DNA from: Clostridium minihomine
GTDB taxonomy: Bacteria > Bacillota > Clostridia > Oscillospirales > Acutalibacteraceae
Direction of reading: 5' to 3'
Assembly: GCF_900240385.1 (NCBI RefSeq)
Contig: NZ_OEQH01000007.1
Coordinates: forward strand, 1-33,663
Length of the DNA stretch: 33,663 nucleotides
Shown: one piece after another, positions 15,928 through 23,317 of the stretch
Position numbering within the stretch: the first letter of the stretch is position 1
Layout of the letters: each line of letters opens with the position of its first letter
Translations under genes and position numbers: made by a program
The notes under the pieces: model-generated
The model's database searches: none
Seen by the model: the letters and a program-made list of their open reading frames with translations, nothing else
What the model was told of the DNA's origin: nothing

Positions 15928-16117
15928 CTGGGACAGACCGGTCTATGAAAGCGAAGGGCGCTTATATGTCGATGTGGATCCGCGCAGAGGTAGAGCACCC
16001 GAAATATGCACCAAGAACGGTAACGATTTTTATGGCGAACCAGATACCCCGATTGCTTACATGCAACTCTACAAGGATGCCCAGATTGAGTTCATTCCTT
16101 GCCGGGACACATGGTAA
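15890..16117 (+). CDS. Small conserved hypothetical protein of clostridial mobile elements
   Basis: A 75-residue protein, MKKLTLTHRGRDNWDRPVYE, then GRLYVDVDPRRGRAPEICTK and IEFIPCRDTW. It has a strong GGAAGGAGAAG site and overlaps the preceding gene, which suggests translational coupling. Proteins with this opening and closing sequence are, to my knowledge, widespread on gut clostridial elements without known function. Confidence 0.75.
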   Translation: MKKLTLTHRGRDNWDRPVYESEGRLYVDVDPRRGRAPEICTKNGNDFYGEPDTPIAYMQLYKDAQIEFIPCRDTW

Positions 16118-16127
16118 TCGCAGAGTA

Positions 16128-16145
16128 GCCCGCCTTCGGGCGGGC
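16128..16145. terminator. GC-rich UUCG hairpin
   Basis: GCCCGCC and GGCGGGC enclose a TTCG tetraloop, a very stable RNA hairpin, just after the preceding stop codon. There is no T-run, so it is more likely an mRNA-stabilising or partial terminator element. Confidence 0.5.
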
Positions 16146-16219
16146 GATTACTCACCGGGTAACCCGTGGGATGCGCCTGGAATGAGTGCCAAAGACTTTA
16201 TTTAACAGGAGGAAAATCT

Positions 16220-16492
16220 ATGAGAACGATTGAAGAGGCCAAAGCACTTATCGAAAGCCTGCGCCCCTTGCAGGAAGAACCTGCGGACGGATACATTTTC
16301 CCTTGCCCGCGCTGCGGGCACAGCCGAATGGACGAGAAGCCGGTCAGAAACGCTTTAAGTCGATATGCCGACGTTTATATTTGCAACCTGTGTGGCATGG
16401 ATGAGGCTTTACAAGATGCCAAAGGTAAGCCGCCGCTGCCCCTGAATGAGTGGGGCATGGTACGAGGATTTGACGAAGATGAAAGAAACTAG
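16220..16492 (+). CDS. Small zinc-ribbon protein
   Basis: A 90-residue protein from the ATG preceded by AGGAGG (MRTIEEAKALIESLRPLQEE). Two CxxC pairs, PCPRCGHSRMD and ICNLCGMDEAL, form a likely zinc ribbon, followed by PPLPLNEWGMVRGF. Similar small zinc-ribbon proteins occur on clostridial mobile elements. Possibly nucleic-acid binding, function unknown. The last 14 bases overlap the next gene. Confidence 0.75.
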   Translation: MRTIEEAKALIESLRPLQEEPADGYIFPCPRCGHSRMDEKPVRNALSRYADVYICNLCGMDEALQDAKGKPPLPLNEWGMVRGFDEDERN

Positions 16493-16766
16493 ATTAAAAC
16501 AATTCTACAATTTGTTGGATGCAGCAATGACAACTCATGTATGGGAGATTGAAAACAGTATAGATGACGGTGAAACAGTTGATATATTTGGCGCTCCTTT
16601 AATAGCACCAACAAAAGAAAATACCTTCCAAGCTATCTATAATGAGATAGTAAACAACGAACATTTAAAATTTTTAGGAAAGGAATTTATTGTAGCTGAA
16701 ATTAACAAATATTTTGAAATTCCTTGTTATTGGTCAAAAATTAGAAATCAATATGAATTAAACTAA
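16479..16766 (+). CDS. Small hypothetical protein
   Basis: A 95-residue protein from MKETRLKQFYNLLDAAMTTH. It contains DDGETVDIFGAPLIAPTKEN and VAEINKYFEIPCYWSKIRNQ. The upstream in-frame ATG at 16446 lies deep in the preceding gene, so the internal ATG was preferred. The start overlaps the zinc-ribbon gene by 14 bases. No known domain is recognised. Confidence 0.6.
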   Translation: MKETRLKQFYNLLDAAMTTHVWEIENSIDDGETVDIFGAPLIAPTKENTFQAIYNEIVNNEHLKFLGKEFIVAEINKYFEIPCYWSKIRNQYELN

Positions 16767-16777
16767 TAACAATGCCG

Positions 16778-16801
16778 ATCCCCGGCGGCTAAACCGGGGA
16801 T
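16778..16801 (+). terminator. Stem-loop after the first accessory operon
   Basis: ATCCCCGG and CCGGGGAT form an 8-bp stem with an eight-base loop, shortly after the stop codon. The tail is only weakly T-rich. Confidence 0.5.
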
Positions 16802-16837
16802 TAAGCCTTATTATACATAAAGCAATACAGAGCACCC

Positions 16838-16866
16838 TTGTATCTTGCAAATATGTACAGTATAAT
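16838..16866 (+). promoter_or_regulatory. Promoter of the Cas8c-like/ATPase operon
   Basis: TTGTAT (16838-16843) and TATAAT (16861-16866) are 17 bp apart, about 30 bp upstream of the first possible start codon of the following gene. Confidence 0.7.
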
Positions 16867-16922
16867 CAAAATATAAAGCAAAGGGGAAGAAAAACATGAC
16901 AATATTGAAAGGGGAATATAAA

Positions 16923-17258
16923 ATGTTAGAAAAAGACCGCAGTTATTTATTTGGTAGGCTCCTTGCTATCCTAGAGTACACAGCCACCCTTGCAGAAGGC
17001 AATGACATAAGAGTATCTCAGTATGCAAATAGGTATACCAAACATCCGCGCACCACTTTTGCCATGCTCGAGCGACGCGTCATGACAGATATGTACAGGA
17101 AACTCACGATTGAGCAGTACGACCAAATACAAGACTTAAAAGCAGAGATCATTGCCACGATGGATGGAACCGATGCTTTTACGGATGAGGAATTGACAGA
17201 AAGTTACCTGCTTGGCTACTACATGCAGCGCCCGAAAATGGTTGCAATAGCTAGATAA
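16923..17258 (+). CDS. Stand-alone protein resembling the C-terminal domain of Cas8c/Csd1
   Basis: A 111-residue protein. The landmarks match the C-terminal end of type I-C Cas8c as I know it: YLFGRLLAILE at the start, then YANRYTKHPRTTFAMLERRV, a helical middle (LTIEQYDQIQDLKAEIIATM) and LTESYLLGYYMQR near the end. In type I-C systems this part of cas8c is also translated separately as the small subunit Cas11c. No other cas gene or CRISPR array is present. Two in-frame ATGs (16896 and 16923) each have an AGGGGAA site; the second is annotated. It has its own promoter and is followed by an atypical ATPase and a membrane protein. The function is unknown: an interference decoy is one possibility, an unrelated plasmid role another. 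Confidence 0.7.
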   Translation: MLEKDRSYLFGRLLAILEYTATLAEGNDIRVSQYANRYTKHPRTTFAMLERRVMTDMYRKLTIEQYDQIQDLKAEIIATMDGTDAFTDEELTESYLLGYYMQRPKMVAIAR

Positions 17259-17276
17259 ATAAAAGGAGTTTGGACA

Positions 17277-17957
17277 ATGATTCTTAATGCCAGTGCAGAG
17301 GAACCTAAAAGTCCTTTTAATACTTTTTATAAGACTGTTGGTTTAATGGGGTGCATGTCCAGAATTGGAACGACTACGCAAGCGATTCAAATTGTAAAAT
17401 ACCTCATGTATTATGGGGCGAAAGCCGCCTATATTGAAATGAATGATAGTGGTTTTGTTAAGCTAATTACTGAATATTATTCTAATGTTTCTATGGATCA
17501 TAACCTATGCAAAGTTATCTATCAAGATGTAGATATGTTCTATGCACAAGATAAAATATCAGAAATTCTTAAACTTGATTATGATTACTTCATTTATGAT
17601 TATGGAGTATATGCTCCTAGCGTGAATCGTATTTCTTATTTTGAAAAAAATATTAATATTATGGTAGCAGGGACAAAGCCAAGTGAGATTATTCAGCTTC
17701 GTCGGGTTTTAACGGATATGTATGACAAGAATATTGAATATATATTTTCTTTTTCAGACGAAAATGAACAACAAGATATTCTTAAAATGATGGAAAATAA
17801 GGCATCAAAAACTCACTTTGCGGTTTATTCTCCAGATTACTTTTCTTACCTTGTCCCCAGCAACAAAATTTATGATCCTATTTTTCAAATTGATGATACT
17901 TTAACGGAGCGACCTCAGCAAAAGAAAAAGCCTTTCTGGAAATGGGGAGGGAAATAA
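17277..17957 (+). CDS. ParA/MinD-like P-loop protein with an atypical Walker A
   Basis: A 226-residue protein. Near residues 22-33 it has VGLMGCMSRIGTTTQAIQIV, the place of a ParA/MinD deviant Walker A, but the usual KGGxGKT lysines are replaced (SRIGTTT). Later motifs fit the fold: AKAAYIEMNDSGF and YDYFIYDYG (a Walker-B-like strand). The C-terminus is basic (QQKKKPFWKWGGK), perhaps membrane-facing. GGAG precedes the ATG. It lies between the Cas8c-like gene and a small membrane protein gene, so it may position or regulate a membrane complex. Whether it binds ATP is uncertain. Confidence 0.7.
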   Translation: MILNASAEEPKSPFNTFYKTVGLMGCMSRIGTTTQAIQIVKYLMYYGAKAAYIEMNDSGFVKLITEYYSNVSMDHNLCKVIYQDVDMFYAQDKISEILKLDYDYFIYDYGVYAPSVNRISYFEKNINIMVAGTKPSEIIQLRRVLTDMYDKNIEYIFSFSDENEQQDILKMMENKASKTHFAVYSPDYFSYLVPSNKIYDPIFQIDDTLTERPQQKKKPFWKWGGK

Positions 17958-17962
17958 AAAGC

Positions 17963-18268
17963 ATGGGTAAATTCTCGACAGGCTTTATGCAGGAAGTAAA
18001 TAAACAAAAAGAGTTTGAGAAAGAACAGGAAAAACTAAAAATACAACACAATATTAATGAGAAAAATGTGATTGTGGTTGAAAAAAACAACATGGTCAAG
18101 TTTACCATTAATACTATATTTAGAATTTTTAGATATATTGCAACCGTTATTTTATTATGCCTAGCCTGTATCGGTCTGGCAGCTATGATCTATTCCGCAC
18201 CCAGGGAGGAAATGTTGGTCATCTTTTATACGGTAATTGAACAAATAAAAACAGCATTAGGCTTGTAA
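17963..18268 (+). CDS. Small membrane protein with coiled-coil N-terminus
   Basis: A 101-residue protein from MGKFSTGFMQEVNKQKEFEK; an ATG at 17942 lies inside the preceding gene and is less likely. A charged, probably coiled-coil segment (residues about 10-40) is followed by one long hydrophobic helix, TVILLCLACIGLAAMIYSAP, and a short amphipathic tail. It is co-transcribed with the P-loop protein gene and may be its membrane partner. Function unknown. Confidence 0.65.
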   Translation: MGKFSTGFMQEVNKQKEFEKEQEKLKIQHNINEKNVIVVEKNNMVKFTINTIFRIFRYIATVILLCLACIGLAAMIYSAPREEMLVIFYTVIEQIKTALGL

Positions 18269-18270
18269 TA

Positions 18271-18287
18271 GGGTGCAGCCCGGAGCT
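18271..18287 (-). repeat. Remnant of the GC-rich repeat unit
   Basis: GGGTGCAGCCCGGAGCT is identical to 17 bases of the unit in the arrays at 11505 and 15042. It is followed by the similar CCGGCCGGGCTGAAGGCC (18300-18317). It sits directly after the last gene of the plus-strand operon. Confidence 0.6.
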
Positions 18288-18333
18288 AACCGCAGTTCTC
18301 CGGCCGGGCTGAAGGCCACACGGGCGCAGAACT

Positions 18334-18379
18334 AAATAATTTAAGCCCCCTGTACATTTACAGGGGGCTTAAATTATTT
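18334..18379. terminator. Bidirectional terminator between convergent operons
   Basis: A perfect 21-bp inverted repeat (arms 18334-18354 and 18359-18379) with loop CATT. The GC core is AGCCCCCTGTA/TACAGGGGGCT and A/T runs lie on both sides. It serves the plus-strand accessory operon and the minus-strand transfer operon; the last base overlaps the latter's final stop codon. Confidence 0.93.
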
Positions 18380-19245
18380 TATTCTTTTGCTTCAGCTGCT
18401 ACAAGTGAGTGAATAGCGAATTTAGAAGCTGTAGGGCGCTCTGCGGGGGCCTGTGGCTGCTCTCTGGCGCTCATTGACTGTGTGGGCGGCATTGTGGCCG
18501 CCGGTGCAACGGAAGCAGGCTCGGTACTATCTTGTGGCCTGGGTACAAGTGAGTGAATGGCGAATTTAGAAGCTGTAGGGCGCTCTGCGGGGGCCTGTGG
18601 CTGCTCTCTGACGCTCATTGGCTGTGTGGGCAGCATTGCGGCCGCCGGTGCAACGGAAGCCGCCCTGGGGCTATCTTGTGGCCTGGGTGCAGCTGTAGGG
18701 CGCTCTGTGGGAGCCTGTGGCTGCTCTCTGGCACTCATTGGCTGTGTGGGCGGCGTTGCGGCCGCTGGTGCAGCTGAAGCCGCCCTGGGGCTATCTTGTG
18801 GCCTGGGTGCAGCTGTAGGGCGCTCTGTGGGAGCCTGTGGCTGCTCTCTGGCACTCATTGGCTGTGTGGGCAGCATTGCGGCCGCTGGTGCAGCTGAAGC
18901 CGCCCTGGGGCTACCTTGTGGCCTGGGTGCAGCTGTAGGACGCTCTGTGGGAGCCTGTGGCTGCTCTCTGGCACTCATTGGCTGTGTGGGCAGCATTGCG
19001 GCCGCTGGTGCAACGGAAGCCGCCCTGGGGCTATCTTGTGGCCTGGGTGCAGCTGTAGGACGCTCTGTGGGAGCCTGTGGCTGCTCTCTGGCACTCATTG
19101 GCTGTGTGGGCAGCATTGCGGCCGCCGGTGCAGCTGAAGCCGCCCTGGGGCTATCCTGTGGCCTGGGTGCAGCTGTAGGGCGTTCTGTGGGAACCTGCGG
19201 CTGCTTCCTGGCACTCATTGGCTGTGTGGGCAGCATTGCGGCCGC
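18379..19245 (-). repeat. 120-bp in-frame repeats encoding the TcpH-like tail
   Basis: A 120-bp unit (40 codons) is repeated; five copies between about 18640 and 19245 are nearly identical. Two more divergent copies at the 3' end carry the extra peptide SKFAIHSLV. The GC-rich DNA also gives long open frames on the other strand, which are shadows. Confidence 0.93.
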
Positions 19246-20850
19246 CGGCGGCTTTGGCTCTTCGCAATGTGCTGGTAGTTGCAGCACTGGTCTATCAGTA
19301 TATTTAAAAATATTCGGGGATTTAGCCGCATGAATTTGATCTTGTTGTTGATTTCTTGGTAAAGATTCAGCCGCCGCTAGCATTGGCCTATGATAAGGTT
19401 CTTGCGACTGTTTTTTAGTGCGTTTATATCGAGATTGTGATGGTTGTGCATTGCTTTCGGTATAGTAGTATGGCTGCCATTGTGGTTCTTTAGAAAAATG
19501 ATCAGGTCTGGTCGATCTACCTTCCAAGGGCAAACGCCGGCGGGAAAGATTGTTATTTCTGCTGCCGACTGTATTTAAAGCTCCAATCAGATCACCGCTG
19601 CGTTGGATCTGATATTTGAGAGCTTGCGGTTGCCTGGTAGCCTTTGTAACTTTGCCCATGCCTTTTAGCATGGTTTTATAATTTACTGCCAATATGACAG
19701 CAATAAGTGTTTCGATGAAAATTACCACAAGCCAGCCGTATTGTGGAGATAAGGCATATAAAACATTATCTAATTTGACAAGTATACCGATTAGAAAAGT
19801 AATCATCAATATAGTTATCTGCGTTTCCAGTATTTTTTTTAGCCACACGGAAACGATCTCTATTCCTCCAAAGGCCGGTAATAAGGCAAGTAATAGAATA
19901 ATAGGAGCCAAGAACACATAAAACACGGCCATAACTTGAAACGCCAATTGCAGAACTGACAAAAACAAATAAACAGCTGATTTAATTAAAAATGGGATTA
20001 AATAAACCAATAGAAAGCCGATCCTTTGAATACCTAAGTCTTTTGACATGGTGCTTTTATTACTGCTGTGATCATTTCTGTAATTTTCAACAATTTGTTC
20101 GCGTTCCTCTGTTCCTCGTGTTGTTGTCAAAAATTTATCAATTTCGCTCTGTGTGGGGGTAGATGAACCAAACTCAAGACTGATCCAAGGATCATGTACA
20201 AGGCTTGTCCAGATTGTGCTACCTGCGGCCGCCGCAAACTGCGAAGTTGAATTTTGGTTGCTGTCGCGCATGTTTAAATCCATCAACGCGGATATACTTA
20301 TAGATTTTGTAATGCTGGTAGCCCCAGAAAGCGCGGCCGAAGAATGAGTAACAACCAGGGCAGACAACAGAATAATCGTCAATATTTTACCTGTATCAAT
20401 TATTATACCTACCATATCTCTTTTAGCCAGTTTTTTTGCTAATGCCCATGCAGCGCCACAAAAAGCCAAAACGAAAAATGTATCAAAAATACTCGATTTT
20501 AATGCAGCTTGTATTCCATCAATTTGTGCAGCAAAAAGGCTGGATATATCTAAATCCATAGAAAAATAAAAAATAGTTGTTACTAAATAAGCCAATGTAG
20601 TAATGACCGAAAAGAGTACATTTGCTATTTGATTAAAGGTTTTTTCCCCTACTTCTAACAGTCCGGTTTTTTCTATATCGAGATAGTAATTTTCTCGGTA
20701 GTCTTTTCCTATATACTTTCCTTCACCCTCTAATTGTTCAAAAGCAGGAATATCCATTACTGACGATTTTTCTGATTCTGCTGCATAGACCGGCAGCGTA
20801 AACAGACAACACAGGAGTAATAAGAGGGCAAAAAGTTTTTTAAATTTCAA
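18379..20850 (-). CDS. VirB6/TrbL-like conjugation channel protein (TcpH-like) with repetitive tail
   Basis: An 823-residue protein with a signal peptide (FKKLFALLLLLCCLFTLPVY), then about eight hydrophobic segments between residues 80 and 410, for example VLFSVITTLAYLVTTIFYFS, AVFYVFLAPIILLLALLPAF and WLVVIFIETLIAVILAVN. This is the polytopic plan of VirB6/TrbL proteins that form the inner-membrane channel. The C-terminal 300 residues are probably cytoplasmic and contain seven copies of a Pro/Ala/Gln-rich 40-residue repeat (PTQPMSAREQPQAPTERPTA, then APRPQDSPRAAS). It is the last gene of the transfer operon, following a lipoprotein gene. Confidence 0.85.
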   Translation of the reverse strand: MKFKKLFALLLLLCCLFTLPVYAAESEKSSVMDIPAFEQLEGEGKYIGKDYRENYYLDIEKTGLLEVGEKTFNQIANVLFSVITTLAYLVTTIFYFSMDLDISSLFAAQIDGIQAALKSSIFDTFFVLAFCGAAWALAKKLAKRDMVGIIIDTGKILTIILLSALVVTHSSAALSGATSITKSISISALMDLNMRDSNQNSTSQFAAAAGSTIWTSLVHDPWISLEFGSSTPTQSEIDKFLTTTRGTEEREQIVENYRNDHSSNKSTMSKDLGIQRIGFLLVYLIPFLIKSAVYLFLSVLQLAFQVMAVFYVFLAPIILLLALLPAFGGIEIVSVWLKKILETQITILMITFLIGILVKLDNVLYALSPQYGWLVVIFIETLIAVILAVNYKTMLKGMGKVTKATRQPQALKYQIQRSGDLIGALNTVGSRNNNLSRRRLPLEGRSTRPDHFSKEPQWQPYYYTESNAQPSQSRYKRTKKQSQEPYHRPMLAAAESLPRNQQQDQIHAAKSPNIFKYTDRPVLQLPAHCEEPKPPAAAMLPTQPMSARKQPQVPTERPTAAPRPQDSPRAASAAPAAAMLPTQPMSAREQPQAPTERPTAAPRPQDSPRAASVAPAAAMLPTQPMSAREQPQAPTERPTAAPRPQGSPRAASAAPAAAMLPTQPMSAREQPQAPTERPTAAPRPQDSPRAASAAPAAATPPTQPMSAREQPQAPTERPTAAPRPQDSPRAASVAPAAAMLPTQPMSVREQPQAPAERPTASKFAIHSLVPRPQDSTEPASVAPAATMPPTQSMSAREQPQAPAERPTASKFAIHSLVAAEAKE

Positions 20851-20874
20851 ATGCTCTCCCCCTTTTATGTTTTA

Positions 20875-21720
20875 TTATTCGGCTTCAGCAACATAATAAG
20901 CTCCAGAAAGATTTGTGTCCCAATAGTCGCTAGGGTTTTGTTTTGTGGAAGAACCGGTTTTGTAACCAATATCGGCTTTTTCTGTAACAGATTTGCCATT
21001 AGAAAATGTTAGTGTAATTCTGGCATTAGGCATATTAAAATCAGTAGTATTAACCCACGGTAACACTTGTACGTCTGTAACAGTATCTTTTGTTAAAGCA
21101 AAATTTAAGGTGTATAAACCACCGCAAGAAGCAAATGCAGCTGAAGAATACTCTGTAATAGCTCCGGGAATATTCCATTCATCTTTTTTATAATCGTTTC
21201 CGTACACATTTAGAGTAAATTTAGTTTCTTGTTCCAGTAAGTATTCTGGCTTAAATGGATAAATGGGTTCTATCCGTGGTAGTGTCGTTTCATCTGCAAG
21301 TATAGCTGAAATTAATGAATAGGTTCCATCGTCTGAAGGCCGCAAGGTAGCTTGTAGCTTCTGACGGTCAGGTACAGAATAAAAGCCGTCTGTATCTATT
21401 ATTTCGGCAGTGAAAGAAACTATTGTATATGCAGCGTTTTCTTCCGATTTCAATACAATATCAGAAATATTAGAGAATGAGCCTGTGAAATCTTTTTTAT
21501 TGGTAATTTCTTTCTTTCCAACCTTGTCAATTTCTCCGTTTTCGTTGTATTGATAGCAAAATCCGGTTAATTCCATAGAGTCGCCTTCTAGCGCTGTTTT
21601 TATTGGCTCTAATTCAGTGGTTTCTATTCCTCCACCTGAATTATTTGAAACCCTTGTACAGCTGGCTAAAGCAACCAAAATACATAAAATCAGTATACTG
21701 CTTAAAAAATGCTTTTTCAT
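20875..21720 (-). CDS. Predicted lipoprotein of the transfer operon
   Basis: A 281-residue protein from MKKHFLSSILILCILVALAS, with a lipobox LASC followed by TRVSNN; the mature protein would be anchored to the outer face of the membrane at that Cys. The frame is open upstream through the repeat array, but the ATG at 21720 has the signal peptide and AGAAAG upstream. The remainder is beta-rich (AAYTIVSFTAEIID, TKFTLNVYGNDYKKDEWNIP). It lies between the C39-peptidase and VirB6-like genes, so it is likely an extracellular accessory of the transfer apparatus. The family was not recognised. Confidence 0.75.
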   Translation of the reverse strand: MKKHFLSSILILCILVALASCTRVSNNSGGGIETTELEPIKTALEGDSMELTGFCYQYNENGEIDKVGKKEITNKKDFTGSFSNISDIVLKSEENAAYTIVSFTAEIIDTDGFYSVPDRQKLQATLRPSDDGTYSLISAILADETTLPRIEPIYPFKPEYLLEQETKFTLNVYGNDYKKDEWNIPGAITEYSSAAFASCGGLYTLNFALTKDTVTDVQVLPWVNTTDFNMPNARITLTFSNGKSVTEKADIGYKTGSSTKQNPSDYWDTNLSGAYYVAEAE

Positions 21721-21784
21721 CTTACACTTTCTTTCTGTCCGCAGCGTCCCGGCCAAAGGCTGCAAAAATTTATAGTTTTGGTTG

Positions 21785-22029
21785 GACGGGCTGAAGGATA
21801 TCCTGGCCGGTTTCCTGTTGGCCAAGTGATGGCCGGCAGCTGCCAGAGCTCCGGGCTGCACTCGGGGAAGCTTCAGCTGGCCGGCTCCAGGATGTCCTGG
21901 CCAGTTTTCTGTTAGCCAGGGTATCGCCGGCTGCTGCCAGAGCTCCGGGCTGCACCCGGGGAAGCTTCAGCCGGCCGGCTCCAGGATGTCCTGGCCAGTT
22001 TTCTGTTAGCCAGGGTATCGCCGGCTGCT
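21785..22029 (+). repeat. GC-rich tandem repeat array inside the transfer operon
   Basis: About two and a half units in the same orientation as the arrays at the window ends. It lies between the stop of the C39-peptidase gene and the start of the lipoprotein gene, two genes on the same strand. Variants TCTGTTAGCCAGGGTATCGCC and GCACTCGGGG mark it as diverged from the others. The remaining non-coding bases to each side (21721-21784 and 22030-22054) show nothing more. Confidence 0.92.
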
Positions 22030-22054
22030 GAAGAAAAAACATACTAAAAGGATT

Positions 22055-23317
22055 TTAACCAATAATCCAGAATGGGCCACCAGCGCCCCGGCCTTTGCCG
22101 GCCTCATTCTGGATTATTGATAAATCCCATGCTTTTTGGCTTTTTGAGTAGCTAAATGGATCTGCTACTAATATTTTACCATCAGCAGTAACGCCGCGCA
22201 GAACAATAAAATGACCACTATCTGTGAAATGACCCTTTATCATAATAGCCACTACCAGCTTGCCGCTGCTGAGTGCATCAACAATGCGCTGTGGTTCATC
22301 TGCTGAACATCCGGATACTTCCAAGCCAAATGCTCTGGCTGCGCCAGGAATAAGCGCTCTGGACGAACCGCTACCTATGACCCTGTATCCGTTTTGTACA
22401 GACCAATTTGCCATATAAACGGGATCATAATTTGTGCCGGTCAAAGTTGATATAACGATCGCCATAGACGTGGGGCCACAAGCTTCAGCTTTAATTGTAC
22501 CACTTGCGCCATACAATTTATTTGCCCAACGTGCATCTGCTTGATTATAGTATATTACTTCTGTTTCTCCATCAACAAATTTTATTCCCTCATAGCTCTT
22601 ATGTCCATTGCTGGTATCAGTAGTATTCTGTACAAGGCCATAACTGCTCTTTATGTCGTTGATTTCGGATAATGTTTCATCCGATAACCAGGTTTCCAAG
22701 TATTTAGATTCGTATAGTTCAAGCAATCTTTCGGTGTCGGCTTTGTTCATTTTAATATAGTTTGTTAGCACATCTTTATAGTCACTATTTGTAGTAAAAG
22801 TTCCGGTATAGCGCCAGTTATTTCTGCTTTTATTTTTGGTTTCTGTCTGCATAAGGTTAATTAGTCCATCTGGTGTGAGATCAGCTATACTTCTGTCTGC
22901 AATCCCTAAATATGCTAATATATTCTCTTTAGCTATATAATTATCTGTATGCTTATAAACCCATCCATAAACCGGATGGGTTTCCCCTGCATCATCCGTA
23001 GTATGGCCCACAACTTGATAATGTTCTGCATCCACTGTCAGAATTAAAAACTCTAATGTTGTATAAATCGGGTTAATATCCTCAATACCAGATTTTTTCT
23101 GGTTAGCTGCATCAATTGCATCAGTTAATATAACAATGTCCCACGGTGCGCCCAGCTGGGAGGCATTTAAAGCATACTCCTTCGCCTTTTCTTCACTAGC
23201 GACGGGACTAACCGGCGTACCGGCTGCGGAAGTACCCATGCTGGCAGTAACCATAAAAAAAATAAGCACAATAAAAGCAGGGGCTGCCATAAAAATTAGG
23301 ATGCCTGACTTTTTCAT
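22055..23317 (-). CDS. Membrane-anchored C39-like cysteine peptidase of the transfer system
   Basis: A 420-residue protein with an N-terminal membrane anchor (ILIFMAAPAFIVLIFFMVTA). A middle region of the kind seen in CD1107/CD1108-type mobile-element proteins follows (AKEYALNASQLGAPWDIVIL, then INPIYTTLEFLILTV). The C-terminal C39-like peptidase domain has Cys280 (ACGPTS), His369 (GHFIVLRGV) and Asp386 (VADPF). It occupies the place of TcpG/VirB1-type wall hydrolases, which open the peptidoglycan for the channel, but C39 enzymes cut peptides, so the target may be cross-links or a protein. Its start overlaps the VirB4 stop by four bases. Confidence 0.88.
   Translation of the reverse strand: MKKSGILIFMAAPAFIVLIFFMVTASMGTSAAGTPVSPVASEEKAKEYALNASQLGAPWDIVILTDAIDAANQKKSGIEDINPIYTTLEFLILTVDAEHYQVVGHTTDDAGETHPVYGWVYKHTDNYIAKENILAYLGIADRSIADLTPDGLINLMQTETKNKSRNNWRYTGTFTTNSDYKDVLTNYIKMNKADTERLLELYESKYLETWLSDETLSEINDIKSSYGLVQNTTDTSNGHKSYEGIKFVDGETEVIYYNQADARWANKLYGASGTIKAEACGPTSMAIVISTLTGTNYDPVYMANWSVQNGYRVIGSGSSRALIPGAARAFGLEVSGCSADEPQRIVDALSSGKLVVAIMIKGHFTDSGHFIVLRGVTADGKILVADPFSYSKSQKAWDLSIIQNEAGKGRGAGGPFWIIG

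Noticed and set aside
18557-19333. A 258-codon open frame on the plus strand within the channel-protein tail
   Set aside because: It is the antisense shadow of the 120-bp repeats, whose length is a multiple of three; the minus-strand frame belongs to a full membrane protein.
21721-21861. N-terminal extension of the lipoprotein into the repeat array
   Set aside because: The extension is repeat sequence; the ATG at 21720 gives a proper signal peptide and lipobox.
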